Shown here one piece after another: positions 6,068-13,293 of a DNA stretch of 13,293 nt. The position numbers were made by a program, and so were the translations under genes. The notes beneath the pieces were generated by a model, which made no database searches, was not told where the DNA came from, and was given only the letters and a program-made list of their open reading frames with translations. Origin of the DNA: Anaerolineaceae bacterium (GTDB lineage Bacteria > Chloroflexota > Anaerolineae > Anaerolineales > Anaerolineaceae); NCBI GenBank assembly GCA_028699715.1, contig JAQVUC010000005.1:1-13293 (forward strand), read 5' to 3'. The stretch's first letter is position 1, and each line of letters opens with the position of its first letter.

Positions 6068-8827
6068 ATGACTAAAATAACCATCAACGGAATTGAAGTT
6101 CAATCGGATCCCAAGTGGACCATTCTGAAAGCCGCTGAACACGCCGGTATTACCATTCCAACCCTTTGCTATCATAAAGACCTTTCACCCACAGGCGCTT
6201 GCCGCATGTGCCTGGTGAACGTAAAAGGCGCCAGAGGGCTGACAACGGCTTGCACAACCCCTGTTTCAGAAGGCATGGAAGTGGAAACCGAAAATGAGGG
6301 TTTGGCTTCTTCTCGCCGATCTGTGCTCAAACTCCTGCTGAGCGTTTATCATGATCAGGGTTACAAGTCCGATGATTCTGATAATGAACTGTTCAAGTGG
6401 GCACGCTTCTACGGTCTTGATCCACACCGCTATATGTCCTCCAAAGCCCGCTATGAGATAGATTCCGATCCCAATCCTTTCATTTTTGTGGATCTGAACA
6501 AATGTATTCTCTGCACCCGTTGTGTCAGGGCCTGCTCTGAAATTCAGGGTCGCTTTGTCTGGGGCGTATCTGAAAGAGGCTTTGAAGCCCACGTGTCTCC
6601 AGGTATGGATGAAGATATGATTGACGCCCGCTGTGAATCCTGCGGTGCTTGTGTTGCCTACTGTCCTACCGGGGCCTTGTCACTGAAACCTACAATCACT
6701 GTTCAGCCGGCCGAGAAGAAAGTTACTACCACCTGTGCCTATTGCGGTGTCGGCTGCCAGTTTGACCTTAACGTGATTGATGACAAGGTTGTAAAAGTGA
6801 CCTCCAATCCGCTGGCGCCCGCCAACGGGATGCACCTCTGTGTCAAAGGCCGCTTTGGTTTCTCTTACATTCATCATGAAGATCGTCTCACCAAACCTTT
6901 GGTGCGGGAATACCTCCTCAACGGTACTCAACGGCCTTCAAAATCCGACCGCGGTCAATGGGTCGAAACCGACTGGGATACAGCCCTGGATCTTGTGGCT
7001 GAGAAATTAGCCCAGACGCGTGACACATTTGGTCCGGACAGTATTGGAGTCTTATCTTCCGCCAAATGTACCAACGAAGAAAACTACCTGATGAACAAAT
7101 TTGCCCGTCAGGTGATCGGTACCAACAACGTGGACCACTGTGCCCGGCTCTGCCACGCCAGCACCGTTGCAGGTTTGGCCACAACCCTCGGTTCAGGGGC
7201 TATGACCAACTCAATGAAGGATGTTTACGAGTCTGCAAATTCGATCTTTGTAATTGGTTCCAACACCACTGAACAGCACCCGGTCTTTGGGGCTAAGATG
7301 CGTCAGGCGGTTTTGAACAGAAACGTCAAACTGATTGTTGCGGACCCCCGCAAGATTGAGCTCTGTGAATTTGCCACGCTGCATCTGCAACAAATACCCG
7401 GCACCGATATCGCCCTGGTCAACGGATTGATGTATATCATCCTTGAAAAAGGCTACGAAAACAAGCAGTTCATTGAGGAACGCACTGAAAATTACGATGC
7501 CCTGGTTGAAAACGTCAAACAGTATCCACCTGAGAAGGTTTCCAATATTACAGGCATTCCTGTTGAACAGCTTTATGAAGCGGTTGAAATAATTGTCAAC
7601 AATGCTCCAATGGCTGTATTCTGGGCCATGGGCATCACCCAACATACGGTGGGCGTTCACAATGTATTTTCTCTGGCAGACTTGCAATTGATGCTTGGCA
7701 ACTTTGGTATCCCTGGCAGTGGCGTCAACCCGCTGCGCGGACAAAACAACGTTCAGGGAGCCTGTGATATGGGCGCTCTTGTCAATGTCTACCCCGGTTA
7801 TCAGGCAGTAACAGCCGAAGCTTCCCAGAAAAAATTTGAAGCAGCCTGGGGCACAAGCCTGTCAAACAAAGTGGGCAAAACTGTTACCGAAATAATCCCA
7901 GAAATACTTAAAGGTACTACCAAAGCGCTTTACATCCTCGGCGAAAACCCGATGATGACCGATCCGGATACAAACCACATCAGGCACTGCCTAGAGGAAT
8001 TGGATTTCTTCGCGCTGCAAGAGATTTTCCCGACTGAGACCTCAAAATATGCCGACGTGCTCTTGCCTGGGGTGACCTTCGCTGAGAAAACCGGCACCTT
8101 CACCAGCACCGAACGCCGTGTGCAGATGGTGCGCCAGGCTATCAGCCCCCGCGGTGAAGCCAGACCGGACTGGGCAGTTACTGCCGAGCTCGCGAAACGT
8201 GTCATTGCCAAAAACGGACGCAAAATCGATGCTGCTCCTTATTCAGGTTGGGATTATGCAGATTCGGGTGAGATCATGGCTGAAATCGCTGCCCTAACCC
8301 CCAGTTATGGCGGTATCTCACATGATCGTTTGAATGCCGGTGAGACCCTTTGCTGGCCTTGCCCCAATGAGGAGCACCCCGGCACGCCTATCCTGCACGT
8401 TGGCAAGTTTACCCGTGGCAAAGCCACCTTCTTGCCGGCCATCCACCTGGACCCCTCCGAATTGCCCGATGAGGAATACCCGGTCATGATGACAACTGGC
8501 CGTGTCATTTACCATTGGCACAGTGGCGAGCAAACCCGCCGTGTGAAAGAGTTGATGGAAATCTACGGTGAGCCGCTGATCGAAGTTTCTCCTGAAGATG
8601 CTGTACATCTTGGATTGAACCAGGAAGTCAATCACGTCAAAGTGACTTCACGCCGTGGCACCATCACCGCCAGAGCCTGGGTCACGGATCGCGTGCCTGA
8701 AGGCTTGATTTATGGAACCTTCCATTTCCCGCAAGCCAATGTCAACACACTGACCAAAGCCGCTTTGGATCCAATTGCTAAGATTCCGGAGTACAAAGTT
8801 ACCGCTATCAGGATTGAAGCAGTTTAA
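6068..8827 (+). CDS. fdhA: Formate dehydrogenase alpha subunit (Cys-type, NuoG-like N-terminus)
   Basis: Catalytic subunit for reversible formate oxidation at a Mo- or W-bis-MGD site; 919 aa, no signal peptide, so cytoplasmic. Domains in order: a [2Fe-2S] plant-type ferredoxin domain (Cys34, Cys45, Cys48, Cys62); two [4Fe-4S] sites (Cys146-156 and Cys189-199); the molybdopterin domain's own [4Fe-4S] (Cys223, Cys226, Cys230, Cys258, then Lys260 nearby); the catalytic loop VDHCARLCHASTVAGL with Cys362 (TGC codon, where selenoenzymes have Sec) followed by His363; and a C-terminal dinucleotide-binding domain (about 790-915). The region where NuoG-like proteins carry a His/Cys3 [4Fe-4S] motif (about 93-115, LSVYHDQGYKSDD...) has no cysteine. 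The start is set by AAAGGAAGG. It is separated from the upstream nuoE/nuoF genes by a terminator and an opposite-strand gene, so it has its own promoter. Formate specificity rests on the Cys-His motif and on fdhD/mobA nearby. Confidence 0.93.
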   Translation: MTKITINGIEVQSDPKWTILKAAEHAGITIPTLCYHKDLSPTGACRMCLVNVKGARGLTTACTTPVSEGMEVETENEGLASSRRSVLKLLLSVYHDQGYKSDDSDNELFKWARFYGLDPHRYMSSKARYEIDSDPNPFIFVDLNKCILCTRCVRACSEIQGRFVWGVSERGFEAHVSPGMDEDMIDARCESCGACVAYCPTGALSLKPTITVQPAEKKVTTTCAYCGVGCQFDLNVIDDKVVKVTSNPLAPANGMHLCVKGRFGFSYIHHEDRLTKPLVREYLLNGTQRPSKSDRGQWVETDWDTALDLVAEKLAQTRDTFGPDSIGVLSSAKCTNEENYLMNKFARQVIGTNNVDHCARLCHASTVAGLATTLGSGAMTNSMKDVYESANSIFVIGSNTTEQHPVFGAKMRQAVLNRNVKLIVADPRKIELCEFATLHLQQIPGTDIALVNGLMYIILEKGYENKQFIEERTENYDALVENVKQYPPEKVSNITGIPVEQLYEAVEIIVNNAPMAVFWAMGITQHTVGVHNVFSLADLQLMLGNFGIPGSGVNPLRGQNNVQGACDMGALVNVYPGYQAVTAEASQKKFEAAWGTSLSNKVGKTVTEIIPEILKGTTKALYILGENPMMTDPDTNHIRHCLEELDFFALQEIFPTETSKYADVLLPGVTFAEKTGTFTSTERRVQMVRQAISPRGEARPDWAVTAELAKRVIAKNGRKIDAAPYSGWDYADSGEIMAEIAALTPSYGGISHDRLNAGETLCWPCPNEEHPGTPILHVGKFTRGKATFLPAIHLDPSELPDEEYPVMMTTGRVIYHWHSGEQTRRVKELMEIYGEPLIEVSPEDAVHLGLNQEVNHVKVTSRRGTITARAWVTDRVPEGLIYGTFHFPQANVNTLTKAALDPIAKIPEYKVTAIRIEAV

Positions 8828-8848
8828 AAAAAGACTTGTATTGCAAAG

Positions 8849-8878
8849 ACCCCGCTGTTCAAGCAGCGGGGTTTTTTT
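8849..8878 (+). terminator. Rho-independent terminator after fdhA
   Basis: A 9-bp GC-rich stem (ACCCCGCTG at 8849-8857 with CAGCGGGGT at 8864-8872), a 6-base loop and a run of seven T. It begins 21 bases after the fdhA stop. The T run overlaps the stop codon of convergent mobA, so the two genes have almost no space between them. Confidence 0.93.
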
Positions 8879-9506
8879 ATTTACTCTTTCTCATTTCAAT
8901 TTGCTCAGCCAGCAAAAAATCTTCCTTATTGTTGATATTGAAAAAAGCCAGGCCATCAGGGTCCAATTGCTTGCATAATTCTTCATCCATTTCAAGCACC
9001 TGAACTGAAGCAAACCAAGAGATCAAACGCCGTTGGTCTGCCTGAATTGCCTGGAGGATCGCCGTTTTACAGGTTTGTCGCCGGTAAACAGCGTGCAGGG
9101 GTTCATAAAAATCGCCATTTACCCTCGGGATGGCAACGTCTGCACCTGTCAGGTCCAAAAGCCGCGCGCCTTCCTTGAGAATAGCAGCGCTTACGAAAGG
9201 CAAGTCACAGGCGACCACTGCCACCAGTTCACTGCTAGCTTTATCCATGGCGGTGAATAGTCCTCCAATGGCACCTTTGCCAGGGATGCTATCGCTCACC
9301 AGCTTAACATCCATAAACTCCAGCTCTTCGGGATCATTGCTGACAATCAAAACCTCCTGGGCGATCTCATTAGTCCGCTCGAATACTCTTTGGATCAAGG
9401 GCACACCCAGAAAGGGCATGAGTACTTTACTTTCCCCCATCCTGCTGGATTTTCCGCCAGCCTGGATCACCAAGCTTATTGAAGTTTGATTGGTCTTCGA
9501 ATCCAT
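8877..9506 (-). CDS. mobA: Molybdenum cofactor guanylyltransferase MobA
   Basis: Transfers GMP from GTP to molybdopterin to make the guanine dinucleotide cofactor used by FdhA-type enzymes; cytoplasmic. The 209-residue length is normal. Family motifs: the nucleotide-binding loop IQAGGKSSRMGESK (14-27; usual first residue Leu, here Gln), Asp101 in CDLPF (100-104), EPLHAVY (135-141) and the C-terminal FFNINNKEDF (188-197). The minus-strand ribosome site GAGGTG lies about four bases before the ATG, and a TATAAT (9522-9527, minus) lies close upstream, which would give a very short leader. It is convergent with fdhA and divergent from fdhD, grouping cofactor synthesis with its target enzyme. Confidence 0.93.
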   Translation of the reverse strand: MDSKTNQTSISLVIQAGGKSSRMGESKVLMPFLGVPLIQRVFERTNEIAQEVLIVSNDPEELEFMDVKLVSDSIPGKGAIGGLFTAMDKASSELVAVVACDLPFVSAAILKEGARLLDLTGADVAIPRVNGDFYEPLHAVYRRQTCKTAILQAIQADQRRLISWFASVQVLEMDEELCKQLDPDGLAFFNINNKEDFLLAEQIEMRKSK

Positions 9507-9813
9507 GACACCTCACTGGCTATTATAACGTTCATAAAGATTATTTGACTCGATTTTCAAACTTGCTCGAGGCGAAAAAATCTAAAACTCAACCAATGAA
9601 TAATTTGCTCGTTTCAAGTTTCTACATAATTCAACTCAATTTGAAATAGTGAAAATTATCAAAAAATGCCTTCTTGCGGTATCATCAAGGGAGATTTTGG
9701 TTTGGGTCTAAAAAAAGCTCTCCTAAACCAACTTCGTCATAAACTCCGACTGCCGCGTTTGACCAGGCAGTTAACAAAAAATGCGTTAGGAATAAAAACG
9801 ATAGAAAAATTTT
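9507..9813. other. Divergent intergenic region mobA/fdhD
   Basis: 307 bases with no gene. The left part carries the minus-strand mobA signals, and the middle is AT-rich. The right part (9697-9771) holds two hairpins in the presumed fdhD leader, listed separately. No ribosome site is visible in the last 15 bases before the fdhD ATG; the nearest AGGA is over 20 bases away. Confidence 0.6.
9697..9771 (+). promoter_or_regulatory. Structured leader of fdhD (two hairpins, possible pseudoknot)
   Basis: Hairpin one pairs 9697-9706 (TTGGTTTGGG) with 9722-9731 (CCTAAACCAA), 10 bp with one G-U pair and a 15-base loop. A GGAGA at 9690-9694 can alternatively pair with TCTCC at 9719-9723, giving overlapping, switch-like pairing. 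Hairpin two pairs ACTGCC (9749-9754) with GGCAGT (9766-9771). It lies 42 bases before fdhD, a Moco-related gene. I cannot match it to a known riboswitch by eye. Confidence 0.4.
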
Positions 9814-10578
9814 ATGGATACAAAAAAACCTTACCTTGAATTAGACATCAAAACTTATTCGAATTCAAATGATGCAATTATTGAAGAGAAAAGACAGGTC
9901 ATCAATGAGCATTCGCTTGAATTATTCATCAATGATGAAAGATGGATGACTTTTATTTGTTCCCCCACAAATTTGGAAGAGCTCGCCCTGGGTTTTCTTT
10001 GGAATGAAAATGTAATTTCTGATTTACACCAGGTTCGGTCAATAAATCTGAGCCCGGATCTTTCAAAAATTGAGATAAAACTGGATAGATTGGTTAAAAA
10101 ACCAACCAATTTTCACCGCACTTCCACCGGCATAGCATTCCCGCGAAGCGAGACAGCTGCTCGTGAGATGGACGGATTTTCCTATCCTGCCAAAGAGTTA
10201 CCCTCTTTGTATAATCGATTTTCTGAAGCGCAAGAATTGCACTCTCTTGTCGGTGGTTTCCACAGCGGGGGATTAAGTGATGGTCAAACCATCCAAATTA
10301 TCATGGAAGACCTGGGCCGCCACAACTGTTTGGACAAACTGGCCGGTGCCTGGCTGCAAGCGGAGCACAGGATCAGGCCGGCAATCTTGCTAATAAGCGG
10401 ACGAATCAGTTCTGAAATGGTCCTCAAAAGCCTGACAATGGGTTGCCGCATTCTTGTCTCCCGCACTTCCCCAACCGCCCTGGCAATTGAAATCGCTGAA
10501 AAGGCCGGCATCTGTCTTGTAGGCTACATGCGCTCTAAACAATTTCACATTTATTCTCATTCTGAATACCTGGTTTGA
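9814..10578 (+). CDS. fdhD: FdhD family formate dehydrogenase accessory protein lacking the loop cysteines
   Basis: FdhD carries sulfur from a cysteine desulfurase to the Mo cofactor of formate dehydrogenase. The 254-residue protein has the family landmarks: CSPTNLEELALGFLW (49-63), VGGFHSGGL (146-154), EDLGRHNCLDKLAG (165-178), SGRISSEMVLKS (195-206) and SRTSPTALAIEIAE (216-229). In known family members the flexible loop after the first third holds one or two essential cysteines (CxxC in E. coli). Here that loop reads RTSTGIAFPRS (102-112) and has none. The remaining cysteines (49, 172, 211, 234) are elsewhere. It may use another sulfur route, or have a different role such as cofactor binding. 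No clear ribosome site is seen before the ATG at 9814. hypA follows after 57 bases. Confidence 0.9.
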   Translation: MDTKKPYLELDIKTYSNSNDAIIEEKRQVINEHSLELFINDERWMTFICSPTNLEELALGFLWNENVISDLHQVRSINLSPDLSKIEIKLDRLVKKPTNFHRTSTGIAFPRSETAAREMDGFSYPAKELPSLYNRFSEAQELHSLVGGFHSGGLSDGQTIQIIMEDLGRHNCLDKLAGAWLQAEHRIRPAILLISGRISSEMVLKSLTMGCRILVSRTSPTALAIEIAEKAGICLVGYMRSKQFHIYSHSEYLV

Positions 10579-10607
10579 CCCATCAGCTTAGCTTGCACTG
10601 GCAATAT

Positions 10608-10623
10608 CCCTTCTGCTGAAGGG
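10608..10623 (+). repeat. Small hairpin just before hypA
   Basis: CCCTTC and GAAGGG form a perfect 6-bp stem with a TGCT loop, ending one base before the TATAAT. It is too short of T residues to be a good fdhD terminator. Confidence 0.5.
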
Positions 10624-10629
10624 TATAAT
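10624..10629 (+). promoter_or_regulatory. -10 element for hypA, possibly giving a leaderless mRNA
   Basis: Exact TATAAT ending six bases before the hypA ATG. With standard -10 to +1 spacing, transcription would start at the A of the ATG. The -35 region is weak (GCAATA at 10601-10606), and no good ribosome site lies at normal distance, which fits leaderless initiation. Confidence 0.45.
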
Positions 10630-10635
10630 CCAGGT

Positions 10636-11010
10636 ATGCACGAATTAGCAGTCACTGAGAGCATCTTGGAAATTGTACTGGATTCTGCCCGGAAAAATCA
10701 GGCTTCAGCCGTCACCGACATCACTCTAACCATTGGTTCTTTATCCTCCATCGTTGACGATTGTGTCCAATTTTATTGGGATCATATCAGCCAGGGAACC
10801 ATCTGCCAAAACGCAAAATTGCATTTTAAGCGCGTGATGGCCAGCTTAAAGTGCCTCGATTGCGGGAAGGTTTACTCCCTGATTGAAGAACTGACCCCCT
10901 GCCCATCTTGCGGCAGCATCAATCTCAACATTATCACTGGAGAAGAGTTCCAAGTCGATCATATCGAAATCACAACAGAGGAAACAGGCAAGCATGAAAC
11001 AACGAGTTGA
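10636..11010 (+). CDS. hypA: Hydrogenase maturation nickel chaperone HypA
   Basis: Delivers nickel, with HypB, to the large subunit of [NiFe] hydrogenases. The 124-residue protein starts MHELAVTESI, giving the N-terminal MHE nickel-binding motif (His2, Glu3). It also has the zinc site formed by two CxxC pairs, Cys73/Cys76 and Cys89/Cys92. The length is normal with a short extended tail. The start is fixed by the need for the MHE terminus. A TATAAT sits directly upstream, so the hyp genes may be transcribed apart from fdhD. The 3' end overlaps hypB by 17 bases. Confidence 0.95.
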   Translation: MHELAVTESILEIVLDSARKNQASAVTDITLTIGSLSSIVDDCVQFYWDHISQGTICQNAKLHFKRVMASLKCLDCGKVYSLIEELTPCPSCGSINLNIITGEEFQVDHIEITTEETGKHETTS

Positions 11011-11659
11011 AATTGTCAAACGGATTTTGGATTCAAACGAACAATTAGCCCGGCAAAACCGGGAAAAACTTGACGCTCACAAGGTTTTTTGCATCAATCT
11101 CATGGCTTCACCCGGAGCTGGTAAAACAAGTTTCATCCTCCAAACCATAAACCGATTACCAAAGCATATCTGCCTGGGTGTGATCGAGGGTGACACCGCT
11201 CCGGTAACGATTGATTCTGACAAAATCATGCAGGCAGGCATGCCGGTTATGCAAATCAACACCGGAGGGGAATGCCACTTGGATGCCAATATGGTCGGTT
11301 TGGCACTTGAAGAACTGGACCTGAGAGTGTTGGATTTGCTGCTGATCGAGAATGTTGGCAATCTGATTTGCCCGGCCGCTTTTGCCTTGGGCAATCACGC
11401 CAATGTTCTGATCGCCTCCATTCCCGAAGGCGACGACAAACCCTATAAATACCCCAATATCTATCGCAACCTGGATGTTTTGATCATCAACAAAACCGAT
11501 TTGCTGCCCTACATCGAATTCAGGATGGATTATTTTCAGCAAGGTGTTGAAATGCTCAATCCCGGACTGCTGACTTTTCCGGTCAGCTCCAAGACTGGTG
11601 AGGGTTTTGAGGGATGGATCAACTGGGTAGAGGAAAAGGTCCACCAAATCAGACGATGA
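10994..11659 (+). CDS. hypB: Hydrogenase nickel incorporation GTPase HypB
   Basis: A SIMIBI-class GTPase that drives nickel insertion into [NiFe] hydrogenase; 221 aa, cytoplasmic. Visible motifs: the P-loop SPGAGKTS (39-46), EGDTAPVTIDS (65-75), the G-domain metal site GGECHLDA with Cys94 and His95, ENVGNLICPA with Cys126, and the guanine-specificity motif NKTD (166-169). It lacks both the N-terminal CxxCGC motif of E. coli HypB and the His-rich stretch of rhizobial forms, so it has no separate nickel-storage site, as in archaeal-type HypB. The start lies inside the end of hypA, and the stop overlaps the hypF start (ATGA). The three genes are therefore translationally coupled. Confidence 0.95.
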   Translation: MKQRVEIVKRILDSNEQLARQNREKLDAHKVFCINLMASPGAGKTSFILQTINRLPKHICLGVIEGDTAPVTIDSDKIMQAGMPVMQINTGGECHLDANMVGLALEELDLRVLDLLLIENVGNLICPAAFALGNHANVLIASIPEGDDKPYKYPNIYRNLDVLIINKTDLLPYIEFRMDYFQQGVEMLNPGLLTFPVSSKTGEGFEGWINWVEEKVHQIRR

Positions 11660-13293
11660 GCGTTGTTAATAAGCATTTGCTTGTTAAGGGAATCGTTCAG
11701 GGTGTTGGTTTCAGGCCGACTGTTTATACCTATGCGCAAAATTATGGCTTGACAGGTTGGGTCCTCAACTCCGCTAATGGAGTTGAAATCGAAGTACACG
11801 GTCCCTCTCACTCTGTAGAAAATTTTATTGCTCAACTGCGCCATCACCCCCCAAAAATGTCCCGGATAGATTCTTTTGAAGTGTCGAATGCACCCAAAAG
11901 AGCTTTCACAGAATTTGTAATCATCGAAAGTCAGGATGACCCAGACTATTTTTTGCCTGTATCTCCGGACTTAAACGTCTGTCCGGATTGTTTGCGGGAG
12001 CTTTTTGACCCTGCTGACAGGCGCTACCGTTATCCTTTTATCAACTGTACCAATTGCGGACCCCGTTTTTCTATCGTCAAGAAAATACCCTATGACCGGC
12101 CAAACACCAGTATGACAGGCTTCCTCCTTTGTGAGCAGTGCGCGGCGGAATATCACGACCCATCAGACCGGCGTTTTCACGCCCAACCGGTCGCTTGCTC
12201 TGCCTGCGGCCCTCATATCTGCTTCCAAACCGGTCACACAATCCAGTCAGAAGGAGAGAGCGCGCTTCGTATCGCTCGGAATTGGCTGCAAGAAGGAAAA
12301 ATTCTGGCCGTGAAAGGTCTGGGCGGTTTTCACCTGGTTTGTGACGCTCAAAACGAATCCGCCGTCGCGACCCTGCGCAGGCGGAAACTACGAAGCGGCA
12401 AACCCTTCGCGTTGATGTCTTTTGACCTGCCAACCGTTAAGAAATTTGCTTTGGTTTCGGAAGAAGAAGAGAAATTGCTCCAATCAGTTCAAACGCCTAT
12501 CCTCTTGCTAAATCCGACTGAGGTAGGTAAAAAATTAGCGCAGATCGTTGCCCCGGACCAATCCACCCTGGGATTCATGCTGCCCTACACTCCCCTGCAT
12601 TATCTTCTGCTCGAGAAGGAAACTGGCTTTCCTCAAGTGCTGATCATGACCAGCGGCAACCTCAGTGAAGAGCCGATAGTAACCGAGAACGAAGAAGCGC
12701 TTTCCCGTTTGGGCAAAATCGCGGATGGCTTTCTACTCCATAACCGTCCCATCGAAACCCGGATCGACGATTCAGTGGTCTCAACCTTTCGCGAGCAAGT
12801 TTATTTTCACCGCAGAGCCAGAGGCTACGCCCCTTCCCCACTAAACCTGCCATTTTTTGCCCCTCCCGCACTTGCCGTTGGCACTCATCTAAAAAACACG
12901 TTTGCCCTATCCCGTGATCGATACGCCTTCCTGAGTCATCACATCGGCGACCTGGAAAATCAGGAAACACTGGATGCCTTCACAAAAGCAATCGATCATT
13001 ATCAAGCAGTTTTTCGCATCCAGCCCGAGCTGATCGCCTGTGATCTGCACCCGGATTACCTGGCTACCCGCTATGCCAAGGCACGGGCAGAAAACGAGAA
13101 CTTGCCCCTGGTCAATATTCAGCATCACCACGCCCACATCAGTTCCTGCCTGGCGGACAACGGCTGGAATAGCAAACAACCGGTTATCGGTCTCTCCTTT
13201 GATGGCACTGGTTACGGGACTGACGGCGCAATTTGGGGAGGGGAGATCCTGCTGGCCGATTACACCAGCTTTCAAAGACGGCTGCATTTGGAA
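11656..13293 (+). CDS. hypF: Carbamoyltransferase HypF, 3' partial
   Basis: Makes the carbamoyl (later cyanide) precursor for the Fe(CN)2CO centre of [NiFe] hydrogenase from carbamoyl phosphate and ATP. The window shows 546 codons of a protein that is usually about 750 aa; the frame runs open to the right edge. Domains in order: an acylphosphatase domain with VKGIVQGVGFRP (10-21); two zinc-finger pairs (Cys109/112 with 131/134, and Cys159/162 with 181/184); a YrdC-like domain (about 200-380, with KGLGGFHLVCDA and TSGNLSEEP); and the start of the Kae1-like domain with the HHHAH metal motif (490-494) and FDGTGYGTDGAIWGGE (515-530). All visible functional motifs are intact. The ATG overlaps the hypB stop by four bases. 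hypC, hypD and hypE would be expected to follow beyond the window. Confidence 0.96.
   Translation, partial: MSVVNKHLLVKGIVQGVGFRPTVYTYAQNYGLTGWVLNSANGVEIEVHGPSHSVENFIAQLRHHPPKMSRIDSFEVSNAPKRAFTEFVIIESQDDPDYFLPVSPDLNVCPDCLRELFDPADRRYRYPFINCTNCGPRFSIVKKIPYDRPNTSMTGFLLCEQCAAEYHDPSDRRFHAQPVACSACGPHICFQTGHTIQSEGESALRIARNWLQEGKILAVKGLGGFHLVCDAQNESAVATLRRRKLRSGKPFALMSFDLPTVKKFALVSEEEEKLLQSVQTPILLLNPTEVGKKLAQIVAPDQSTLGFMLPYTPLHYLLLEKETGFPQVLIMTSGNLSEEPIVTENEEALSRLGKIADGFLLHNRPIETRIDDSVVSTFREQVYFHRRARGYAPSPLNLPFFAPPALAVGTHLKNTFALSRDRYAFLSHHIGDLENQETLDAFTKAIDHYQAVFRIQPELIACDLHPDYLATRYAKARAENENLPLVNIQHHHAHISSCLADNGWNSKQPVIGLSFDGTGYGTDGAIWGGEILLADYTSFQRRLHLE

Noticed and set aside
5887..6075. A 62-codon open frame (+) overlapping the fdhA start
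   Set aside because: Starts at TTG without a suitable ribosome site and has no motif; more likely the fdhA leader.
7151..7153. Selenocysteine at the FDH active site
   Set aside because: The codon is TGC (Cys), not TGA.
7211..7744. A 177-codon minus-strand frame inside fdhA
   Set aside because: A shadow of the conserved molybdopterin domain; no independent support.

Overview
The window is a bacterial locus for formate/NAD(P)H redox chemistry, followed by genes for molybdenum-cofactor and [NiFe]-hydrogenase maturation. Gene content points to a strict or facultative anaerobe that handles formate and H2. My best guess for the lineage is Chloroflexota (Anaerolineae-like), from the overall look of the proteins and moderate GC. 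That is an impression, not a placement.

Layout. Positions 2-4319 (+) hold a tightly spaced operon for a diaphorase (NADH-dehydrogenase-like) module. It contains the 3' end of an HndB-like thioredoxin-fold protein, a long NuoF/HndC-type flavoprotein with a C-terminal 2x[4Fe-4S] ferredoxin, a NuoE/HndA [2Fe-2S] subunit, and a second, shorter NuoF. It ends at a strong, probably bidirectional terminator (4351-4402). Positions 4520-5500 (-) encode an unrecognised polytopic membrane protein with a clear internal duplication. After a 567-base AT-rich gap, 6068-8827 (+) encodes a Cys-type formate dehydrogenase alpha subunit with a NuoG-like iron-sulfur N-terminus, ended by a terminator at 8849-8878. 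Convergent with it is mobA (8877-9506, -), which makes the guanine dinucleotide form of Moco. A structured 307-base divergent intergenic region separates mobA from fdhD (9814-10578, +). Then come hypA, hypB and hypF (10636 to the window end, +). hypB overlaps hypA, and hypF overlaps hypB by ATGA. hypF is cut by the window edge.

How the genes fit together. FdhA would oxidise formate (or reduce CO2) at a Mo/W-bis-MGD site, and its N-terminal clusters would exchange electrons with the NuoE/NuoF subunits, giving NAD(P)+ and possibly ferredoxin coupling. MobA and FdhD serve the FdhA cofactor. HypA, HypB and HypF serve a [NiFe] hydrogenase encoded elsewhere, which suggests that formate and H2 metabolism are managed together.

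Most notable: cofactor ligands are missing at several places where the fold is otherwise kept. The HndB-like protein and the N-terminal thioredoxin domains of both NuoF proteins have lost their [2Fe-2S] cysteines. FdhA lacks the His/Cys3 cluster motif of NuoG-like N-termini. FdhD lacks cysteines in its sulfur-transfer loop. Two unlike NuoF paralogues beside one visible NuoE suggest a two-flavin, possibly bifurcating, FDH complex, but whether these proteins assemble with FdhA is inference.
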